A stretch of DNA of 64,000 bases from the NCBI GenBank assembly GCA_036346375.1, contig CM070512.1, forward strand, positions 38,796,466 through 38,860,465, read 5' to 3'. Of this stretch, positions 55,419 to 64,000 are shown piece after piece (position 1 is the first letter of the stretch; each line of letters starts with the position of its first letter). The DNA is from Guadua angustifolia (Eukaryota; Streptophyta; Magnoliopsida; Poales; Poaceae). Below the pieces are notes generated by a model. That model made no database searches. It worked only from the letters and a program-made list of their open reading frames with translations, and was not told where the DNA came from. Made by a program: the position numbers and the translations under genes.

Positions 55419-56407
55419 ACGACATTTGTGTCAATAAAACCTGAATTCTGGTTTTCTAGAAAATTTCAAACATTAAAATAGAAATTTGACATATCCAACT
55501 TCAAACACAGAGCTTAAAACCTTCTAAATAACCATCTATACCATCCCAGCTTGAATAACAAAACCGTCTAAATACCCTTCTAAACTATACAAAACCGTCT
55601 AAATAACCCTCCAGGTGGTTTTGAGATTGGTACTATCACTATGGCGGACTAAGACATGGCAATGAATCAATGTATTAAAATTTTGTAGAATGGACCCACA
55701 TATTAGTGGGATACAATATTCTTCTTCCTTCCCTTTCTTTACTCTCACTCCATGTGCCATGGAAAGATGAGCAAGATCCAACATGCACCCACCTGCGGCG
55801 ATTTGAGCTCCTGGAGTGCCCACCCACTTAACATAAGGCCTATTTAGAATGCAAGGATTTCACAAGAAAAAATACAATTCCCGCTGGATTCAGGAACAAA
55901 ATTCTACATCCCAAATGGGCCTAAGGTAAGATGGTGGAATTACAAGAAGGATTAGTCGGATGTAGTTAGTAAGATTAGATCGGATTACGTGTATATTGAA
56001 CAAACTGTCATTTTTTACATTATACAATCACAAGTCTAAAACATGTAATAATATGATAACATATAGAGCAGTGCTTCAATGCTTCTCCTCTCAATACAAG
56101 TTGCATGAATCTTAAAGCAAGCGAAAAGGTAAGTAATTGTCATCTACCTTTCATTCATGCTTTAATATTTGTACAGTTGTAAAAAAGAAAAACATGGAAG
56201 CACCTCTCTAACATATATAACACAGTATATATAGGCGTATTTGGTGCAAACCACCCTTACCGTGAAAACCACATGTGCAAGTTTTGAAAAATTTTCAAAA
56301 AATTACCATACGTAGGGGAGGTGAGCTTCTACGATCCTACAAAATTTGAAGACCAAACTCAATCGTATTTGAAAGATATGAAAAAGACAAACATATAAGA
56401 AAGTCTT

Positions 56408-56768
56408 TTTCGTACACCCAGGTGTATATACTCCCACCTCTAATATACCACTTAAACGAATATGTTATACTTCTTTATCACTTTCAGTATACTTCAATAA
56501 TAATTATAAGATACTCTAATGCGATATAGTTGAAAAAAATTTAATCGAAGCTCTTTATTTTTGTTATATACACTTTTTCATATGTAAAATGAGTGTATAC
56601 ACAAATTATACTATAAAAAGTGGGGCTTGATGAAATTTTTTCATAGAATTCACTTTGGAGTATCTTATAATCAGTATTAGAGTATGCTGCAAAGGATAAA
56701 GATGTATAACAACATCATTTAAGCGGTATACTTAGAGTGGGAGTACGTACACCCAAGAGTATGCAATC
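56408..56768. mobile_element. MITE with long inverted repeats
   Basis: About 100 bp at each side are inverted copies. The left 'ggtgtatatactcccacc' and 'taccacttaaacga' pair with the right 'gggagtacgtacacc' and 'cgcttaa' complements, and 'taagatactc' recurs inverted near the middle. Target duplication and superfamily are not resolved. Confidence 0.7.
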
Positions 56769-56779
56769 ATTTTCCAATA

Positions 56780-56840
56780 TATGTGTGTGCGTGTGTGTGT
56801 GTGAGCACGTGCGTGTGTGTATATGTACACACACACAAAT
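56780..56840. repeat. TG/CA microsatellite
   Basis: Interrupted (TG)n passes into (CA)n (56782-56838), forming a potential hairpin. Confidence 0.9.
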
Positions 56841-57164
56841 ACATACATGCACATCTATGCAAGTGCACATGAAATTTATTTGCACCATGATATATATGCA
56901 AGCTTGTGTAGCAGAGGATCTGTAGTGATGAAATTAAGATGCACGACAATATCCATCTGTTGATTGATCATTACAGATAGAACCGAACTTGATCTTCCAT
57001 GCATACAAACTCCGTGTAATTAATACATGATATCCAAAGGAAGCTCAACACACGTAGACATGTACTTGTAGGGTGTAGTGTTGTAATTGTTATCGAACAA
57101 AAAGAAAATAAATAAGGGAGGTGTCACACCAAAAAAAAGTAGATGAATATGGATACGATTTTAA

Positions 57165-57408
57165 GGCATGTCCAGTAGTACAAAATTTGTTTCCCTCATG
57201 ACCCTTGACATAAAAAGATTTTTTAGTGACATGAAGGAGAGAGAACGCAAGAGACAACCCAAACTATCTCTCACTCCAACGTATCCTTGGCACAAGAAAC
57301 AATGTAATATTGAGTGTGTATTTGACGTATGCTAAATATTGTCTCTGCTATTAAAGTGGTTGTGGGTGGTGGATACAATTATCGTATCTACTATTAAAAA
57401 TGCCTATT
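57165..57408. mobile_element. Possible Tourist-like MITE
   Basis: ggcatgtccagtagta at the left and tactattaaaaatgcc at the right are imperfect inverted termini, with AT-rich trinucleotides outside. Weak evidence. Confidence 0.35.
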
Positions 57409-58084
57409 TAAAAATTATAAAGCATAAGTCATATATATTTGGGAAATGAACACATTTAATAAAGATGGCTTATAAATTTGACTAGGATGGCTTGACTATT
57501 AACAACATTTAGCTGTAAATTATTGATAACTATTTCCTCCCAATGATATATAATCTATACTCTATACTATGATTAGTTGAATACCCATACGTTGCAACTA
57601 ATCTCAAGTAAACCTAATATAAGTTCTAAACTTACGAAACCAATATGCATAAGGTTATTATCCCTACATATATGACAGTTCATACATAATTTGCATCCAA
57701 TGAACATGCAACGTAGAGTCTTGTACACATTTATCCACAAAAGATTCCACTAACTCAAGAGATGGGGAAGTAGATAGCAGACCTACCACCACCACTAAGT
57801 CCTTTTTTATAATAGTAAAGATATGTGATATTCTATATTGTGTGTTATACTAAATAATATAGCACAAATGAAACAATTTTAATAAACAAACATTAAAATT
57901 AAACATAATTGGAAAGCAGCTCAATCGAGAAAAAAGAGAATGCTGTAGGGAGTAGCTAAAGCAACTAACATTGAAAGTTCAAAAATAATATGAAATTTGG
58001 ATTATACCATATGTTCTACAACTATATGTTTTTGAAGTCATCACTCTTCTAGCGCACTGACAATTTGTTTTTTGCAAATATGAC

Positions 58085-58266
58085 TTCATTCTAAACATAA
58101 TTGCAAAAATAGCCTCATCCTCGACCGCGAAAGCACCAGCAGACGACACGTGCCGCCTGCCACACTAACTCACCACGGAAGGAGCTACCGAGCTATATGA
58201 CATTGGTAGCTTCGGTGGCCTACTGGCACTTATATGGTTGGGAATGGTGTATTTTTGCAATTACGT
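58085..58266. mobile_element. Small inverted-repeat element
   Basis: aattgcaaaaatag (about 58089) and gtatttttgcaatta (about 58250) are inverted. Inside, 'ggagctaccgagc' and 'ggtagcttcggt' form a second inverted pair near the middle. Confidence 0.45.
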
Positions 58267-58593
58267 TTGAAAGGAGGCCAGATTTACCAAAAAAAAGTTT
58301 ACTATGTGCTAAAAAAGTCCTTGTTTCTATGATTTCTACATATAGTTCTTTCTTATACATATGTTTTTACTATTCAGACAACACAATAGCATATGTATAG
58401 CCAAATCATTTAAACATGCCTTAAAAATGATGTCCGTATTTGCTATAAAAACAACACAATCATACATTTGTAGCTAAATCATGTAAACTATATGTGTAGC
58501 TAAATCATTTAAACATACTTTACATGTAAGTGTACTAGCCACCTTTCTAAGTTAGGGAAATGGCAAGAAAACATGCCGATAGCTCCGTGAAAA

Positions 58594-58680
58594 GTCAAAC
58601 TGGACTCTACTTGACACTTCCTGCAATCTTACTACTGTTCGGCCATAATATCTTCTGTTTGGTCCGATTCGATATGAACT
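58594..58680 (+). repeat. Intron duplication, copy 1
   Basis: A segment with 'tggactctacttgacacttc' and 'ctactgttcggccataatat' repeats at 59825-59900 in the same orientation, 1.23 kb away. The MITE at 58828-59232 lies between the copies. Confidence 0.85.
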
Positions 58681-58827
58681 GAACCAAAAAGAAAAGAAAG
58701 AAAAATGGACCAGCTATTGTGGCTTGGTCGATCGCCAACCTAATCATCTCGTATGCTCACTCGCTCCTACGACTTGTCTCTCTCAGCATCTTGCATACGA
58801 GTATACGACCTAATTAATTATGAAAAA

Positions 58828-59232
58828 TTTTACAGTGGATAATATAGGTAGTAAATAGTGATAGTAGAAATCAAATCTAACCATCCATTCCTCAATTTCA
58901 ATCTAACCATCCATTCCTCAAGGGTATTTTTAGACTCTTTTTATTCATTCATCAGGGGTATTTTAGACTTTTCCTAATTCATTCCCAATTTTGGATTCAA
59001 CGAATACCTGGTGATCTTCAAAGGATTCTTATTCATTCATCTGTCATTCATTAGGATCACATGACATGTTTTACTGTAGAGGACAAATAGTATGACTGAA
59101 TTTTTTACCCTTTTATCCTCTCTAAATTTTACTACCAATACTACATGTGGTAGGTTAACTAAATCTAAATTGATTGCAACCATTAGAGTCAAAGGAATGG
59201 ACGGCTTATATTGATTTTAATCCACTGTAAAA
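58828..59232. mobile_element. MITE with ttttacagtggat termini
   Basis: ttttacagtggat at the left and atccactgtaaaa at the right are perfect 13-bp inverted repeats. The interior contains a short tandem repeat of 'aatctaaccatccattcctc' near 58870-58920. No clear target duplication was defined. Confidence 0.65.
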
Positions 59233-59824
59233 GAGCTCTTAATCATATGATTGGCCTCTAGCTTCTCCTGCAATGCAGATTCTTTTGTTCTGAACTCACA
59301 CATCAGGATCAGATGACACTAGATTGCTTGTATTATCTTATTATCTGAACCACATATGCAGGCTACTATTTATATCATCATGTCTGAATCGAAGCTATAA
59401 CTTGTAGTGCTCTCGGGACACCGCCATGCCAACCACCGCTAATTCGGCTATGCATTGGATTGCATCGCATCGCATTGCGGCTGTTTCTTTGTCATTTTCA
59501 GCATAGCATGCCCTTGCTAGCCTGTGACGACTCCGGCATGGTTGACCAAGGATTCCCAGGGTAGTAGTAGCAGTAGGTTTCTCAGTTAATTTACCCTCAT
59601 TGACAAGGCATTTGCAACAATTGTGCAGTAGAGAAAAGCTCGTGCTCATCACCGTGTAATAGATTTCCTTCTCCTCGATTTTCCTTTTTTTTCTGTTGCT
59701 GATCAAGCTCATCATTTGAAGGATGGTGAAATCCTCTACTGCATGTCCTGTTCATAAAAATGGAACTTTGTTCCCTTTTTGTCATAAGAATAAAATTTTG
59801 CTGATTAGTTAAACGCGACGGAAA

Positions 59825-59900
59825 TGTCAAACTAGCTGGACTCTACTTGCCACTTCCTACAATCCTACTACTGTTCGGCCATAATATCTTCTGTTGCCAC
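59825..59900 (+). repeat. Intron duplication, copy 2
   Basis: Partner of 58594-58680, with a three-base insertion after 'gtcaaact' and two substitutions in the first 60 bases. Confidence 0.85.
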
Positions 59901-60371
59901 GAACTCTGACTCTACCGAGGTATAGTTCATATCGAATCGGTAGCTTCATGCAGTTGACTCTTGTCCACAAAAATGGTATAGGGAGGTTGTTTAACATCTC
60001 TGCTCATCTCGGTTTGAATCCGAGGGTTCCTAGGATCGGCTCAGGTGCTCATCCTCTTGGCTCCTTGTTTCTATGATGTGGTGGGGTGGACGTCATTGAT
60101 TTGTCGTTTGCGTACTTGTTGATTGCTGAATCAATTGGTTTCTCTCTTTCATGTTTTATATTATTTTGCCATCCTTATTTTTCATAACATCTTAAGCATT
60201 TGCCCGTGCATCTTGCAACCACCTTGCTACTAATCAACAATACCATTTTCAAGATATAATGCATCGTGCATTAGAATTTCTTAGTTCTCTCTTTTTGCGT
60301 AGTTGTTTCACATGATTATATACATCCTGCTTTAATTTACTAATGTGATTGCACTACACTACTGACTGTAG

Positions 60372-62346
60372 GTGCTTATGTGTGATTGATGATATATGGG
60401 AAGAGCAGACGTGGGATTATATCAAACGTGCTTTGCAAGATGGCAATTGTGGAAGCAAAATAATCTTGACCACCCGCAAGAAGGATGTTGCAGAACGTGC
60501 TGGTGGTTATGTTCATGAGCTAAAACCTCTTTCTAACGATTACTCTAAAGAGCTGCTCAACATGAGAATATTTGGCTCTAAATATGGGTGTCTTCCTGAT
60601 GATTTGACCGAAGTCGCCAGAAAAATCTTAAAGAAATGTGGTGGTGTACCATTAGCCATTATTACTACAGCAAGCCTACTAGCTAATAAACCGATGCACC
60701 AACAGGAATGGGAGAAGGTGAATAAGTCTATCGGTACAGGAATGGAAAAAAGCCTTGATGTGGAAAAGATGAGTAAGATATTGAGTCTCAGCTACAATGA
60801 TCTTCCCCCTCATTTGAAGACTTGCTTGTTGTATCTAAGCAAATATCCAGAAGATATGGAGATTGGCAAGGATACTTTGGTATCGAGTTGGATAGCAGAG
60901 GGTTTCATTACCGACGAGGGACAAGCTGCAGGGGCACGCTTGCAGGAGGTAGGAGAGTCTTACTTCAACGAACTCATTAACAGAAGCTTAATCCAGCCAG
61001 TGGAGAGACACCCTTATATTGAAGATGGGCAGGTGTATTATTGCCGAGTGCATGACATGGTGCTTGAGCTCTTAAATCAGCTGTCAGCTGAAGAAGGCTT
61101 TGTTACCACGTTATTTGCAGATGGTCGGCAAGCTGCAGGTACATCTTCAATGCAGAAGAAGAAGATTCGCCGGCTATCCCTCCACAATAGCGGCAATACC
61201 TTTGCTTTGCCGGAAGCAAGAAAGCGGTTGTCCCAAGTGAGGTCTCTTACTGTCTTCGGCAGCGTTGATTCCATTCCACCCCTGTCAAGCTTTCCAGTTC
61301 TTCGTGTGTTACAGCTAGAGAACTGCTATCGTATGGATAACTTGCATCTTAAGGATCTCGGCAACTTGCGTCTCCTGAGGTTTCTTCGGCTATACTGTAT
61401 AAAGGAAATCCCCGAGAGTATAGTGAATCTACAGTTTCTGCACACGTTGGACGTTACATCACATGATTTTGATCATGGAGAAGTACAGTTGCCAAAATCT
61501 TTTGTTAACCTAGGACAACTGGTGCGGCTGGTCTGTCGTGGAGTGAGACTGCCAGATGGTGTGGCTCTAGGTAATATGAAATCTCTGCAGGAGGTGGTAG
61601 GCATCCACGTCTTCACCGAGTACGAAATGCAAGAGATTGGTACTCTGACTGAGCTGAGGGTCCTTCGTATGATGGTCGAGAATGATGCGAAGCATAATGG
61701 AAATTTCAGGGAAGCCTTGCTCAAGTGTCTGCAGAGGTGCAACAAATTACAAGACATACAGATAGACACATTTCTAAAAATAGGAAGTGCAATAAGTTTT
61801 CCCATAGATTTCATGCAAGGGGTTCCTTCGGGTCTCCAAAGGTTCGAGAGCTATACAGCATTCGAGGCATTCCCAGGGTGGATAAATTCCTCGCTCTCCT
61901 CCCTCACCACCGTATGCATCAGTGTGGACACCTGTATGAGGCAGGGGTACCTTGACACACTTGCAGAATTGCCCTCCCTTCTCTTTCTCAGGCTAGGAGC
62001 ATTTCATTGTCCGAAACGAAAAGAAAGGATCATCATTCATAGCGCTGGATATCGGTGTCTACGACATCTTTACATTGAAACATGCTGTACGGGGCTCATG
62101 TTTCAACCAGGGGCTATGCCAAAGCTTCAAAGGCTTTTTTTTGGATTCCAAGCGTGTCGGACCAAACATTTTCGTGATGGATTTGATTTTGGCTTGGAGA
62201 ACCTTCGTTCTCTCAGGCATGCTACATTTATCCTAATTGGGTTTGCTAATGAAAAGAACAAGTATGTACCAAAAGCAAAGGCTGCTCTTCGGAAGGCATT
62301 TAATGATTGTCCAAACCATTTAACTGTTAATTTGATCGGAGTTTAG
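60372..62346 (+). CDS. CC-NB-LRR immune receptor, exon 2
   Basis: The exon follows gactgtag (acceptor 60370-60371) and keeps the frame of exon 1. It encodes residues 271-928 and the stop at 62344-62346. NB-ARC motifs are complete: kinase-2 CLCVIDDIW (272-280, with both Asp), RNBS-B GSKIILTTR (298-306), GGVPLA (361-366), RNBS-D CLLYLSKYPED (422-432) and the MHD-type switch as VHD (497-499). From about residue 540 to the end are leucine-rich repeats of the xxLxxLxL kind, such as FPVLRVLQLENC and LRLLRFLRLYCIKEIPESI. There is no frameshift, stop or missing core residue, so the gene looks functional. With its truncated paralogues in the window it belongs to a local resistance-gene cluster. The pathogen recognised cannot be told. 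Confidence 0.95.
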
Positions 62347-64000
62347 CCCTCCATATGAAGACTGAAGAGGTACTGGCTTTAGCTTATATTCCTCCTCCGA
62401 ATCAACATTTAACTGTCCATATATGCTTTCTTGCTTGTTTATAATTGATTACATTTTCTTTCTATTTTTGGGATAATCACCTGGCATAATGATATAAACT
62501 AATATAAAAGGTACTTAGAAGGTTTCTCCTCAACCGATCAATTATCTAATACATCATTCTTTTCATCCCTTCTTTTAAATTTTGAAAAATAGAGTATTTT
62601 TCATTTCTTCCCTTTTGATCTCTATCCCCGGCCTAAATCAAACGCCCTGTTAAAAAAGATTATCTGTTTTGTAAAAAATAAAAAACAAATCTCTAGGCGG
62701 CCCTCTCATATATTGAAGGAGCGATGGCCAAAATAACAGCCAAGGTTGATGTGCGGTGCATGTGTCCTACTGCTCTAGTGGTATTTCGTTCATAGCTTAA
62801 TGCTAATAGGATGCGTGTTGTCACCTAAGAATCTAAGGATAGAGTTGTGGAATATTGAAAACAACGGCCATTGATTCGTAGTTAGATTTATTAGTCAACT
62901 TATGTTCTGAATAAATGATGTTTTAGCATTTTATACTTTAACCAAGGCAAATTTACAAGAAATCAAATTAACCAATCTTATTAGACTACTTATTGCTATT
63001 GGATAGTGTTTATTACTCTAGTCTATATCGTTAATTGATCTTGGAAATAGTCAAAGGGAAAGGATATAAGGAAAAGAGGATGAAAAATCATATCAAAATT
63101 ATAGAATGACATAGATTAAAGAACAAAATTTGAAAGCTAGAATTTATGTAAGCACCAGTATTTTACGTGTCCTTAAGAACCCTAGCTAATTATGCAAGCT
63201 CTGAACAAACAACCTGCTAATCAATAGTTGTCAAAATCCATCATCTGTAACCATTCTATGTTCATTAGCAAAGACAAAATTGGCTATAGAACACTATAAA
63301 TTTGTGGGTTTGCTTCAAGACAATATCTTTTTATATCTTTAACAAAAGACATTGAACTTTTATAGCTCTTTGACCTAGGCTGAAAAGGAAAGGGCATGTG
63401 GGTAAAAAGCCTGTTTTGTCCCTAACCCATTTCTTCTTCCTTCTCTTCTCTCCTCCTTATCTTCTGCTCTTCCCCATCTTAGCACCACATAGCTTCTCCA
63501 TAGCCCCAATCTTCCACTGCATGAAAGCGCGAGCTGTCATTTGTAAGGTTGAAGGGCACCGGCAGTCATTTACAAAAAATTCTCTCTCCAACTCAACCAA
63601 ATATAATATTTTAATGGGCAGAGTATCATATGACAAACAACCACCGGAATTTAGTGTCTTTTGACAAAGATACACTTGTGAATTACAAACAAATCTAAAA
63701 AACCATAGATGTTCAACATGCCAAATTATGTGCTCTTGCCAAAGTTGTGCAAATATGGCCATGTGTGTACATTGGATAAAAACAACAAATATGTGCACCG
63801 ATAGTTGAAATGCAAGTCTTTTATCACGTCTTTTATGCACAGTATACAAATGATCAATTTTTTTCCATGTGCGCAGATTGTAGATCTATGAATTTTTTGA
63901 AATGCACAAGTGCACAAGCCAACATGCACCCATGTGCATAAAATCTTTATAAATCATTTTACATAATTATTTAATAAGCATACTTGTTACTGGCTAAGAT
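62347..64000. other. 3' flank of the NB-LRR gene, no further gene recognised
   Basis: AT-rich. 'aataaaa'-like and 'aatataaaagg' words near 62500 could serve as polyadenylation signals. A pyrimidine-rich stretch lies at 63420-63500. Short ORFs on both strands show no family features. No element end was recognised. Confidence 0.5.

Larger units (their letters stand above)
54508..60371 (+). other. 5.86-kb intron of the NB-LRR gene, MITE-rich
   Basis: The borders are GTAAAT and CTGTAG. The intron holds a Stowaway MITE, at least two other inverted-repeat elements, a TG microsatellite and an internal duplication (separate entries). No ORF inside has family features. The size is unusual for this gene class and results from insertions. 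Confidence 0.85.

Noticed and set aside
59395..59715. 106-codon minus-strand ORF in the receptor intron
   Set aside because: No domain, no promoter or splice context, and in repeat-rich intron sequence.
1..64000. tRNA, rRNA or microRNA genes
   Set aside because: I saw no tRNA A/B boxes with cloverleaf pairing and no rRNA segments on reading. A covariance-model scan was not possible, so absence is not proven.

Overview
This is nuclear DNA of a grass (Poaceae). The evidence is a coiled-coil NB-LRR resistance gene of the type common in cereals, CACTA (En/Spm) elements, Mutator-like elements (MULEs) including a gene-carrying Pack-MULE, a Stowaway MITE with TA target duplication, Helitron-like ends, and captured fragments that read as plant SYF1, UPF1, VPS45 and sulfhydryl oxidase. 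I cannot name the species. About 85 percent of the window is transposable-element sequence, much of it nested.

Layout. 1-5946: 3' part of a decayed CACTA element (CACTA-1; tnp2, a Transposase_24-type second gene, subterminal repeats). 6.8-7.1 kb: an unidentified exon-like fragment. 7.7-11.4 kb: two tandem copies of an NB-LRR leader region (the second with the first codons), cut up by Helitron-like and MITE-like DNA. 11.7-13.8 kb: a CACTA-like end, then a Ty1/copia pol fragment interrupted by a complete 1310-bp Pack-MULE (12429-13738, perfect 9-bp target duplication) carrying a sulfhydryl-oxidase fragment. 14081-41802: a very large MULE with about 250-bp inverted repeats, a broken MULE transposase, a plant-mobile-domain ORF, a minisatellite, satellite-like and GC-rich arrays, and two GRF-zinc-finger genes. 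Nested in it at 24299-36848 is CACTA-2, which carries fragments of three host genes (SYF1, UPF1, VPS45) with exon-intron structure preserved. 42037-51632: a region bounded by inverted tandem arrays that holds another NB-LRR leader fragment and a complete CACTA-3 (43990-49970, 3-bp target duplication tca). 51.9-53.1 kb: another NB-LRR start relic and a Helitron-like element. 53696-62346: the only convincing full-length host gene, a two-exon CC-NB-LRR predicted at 928 residues with a 5.86-kb intron full of MITEs. 62347-64000: no recognisable gene.

How it fits together. The host layer is a small tandem family of NB-LRR genes, all plus strand. One member is intact and at least four leaders or starts remain as relics (about 9.29, 10.99, 43.5 and 51.9 kb). 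Transposons have since split this array by more than 40 kb. Insertion order can be read from nesting: copia fragment, then Pack-MULE; large MULE, then CACTA-2; inverted-array element, then CACTA-3. The intact gene should encode an intracellular immune receptor. All three tnp2 genes and the MULE transposase carry frameshifts or stops in the window and cannot make whole transposase as read.
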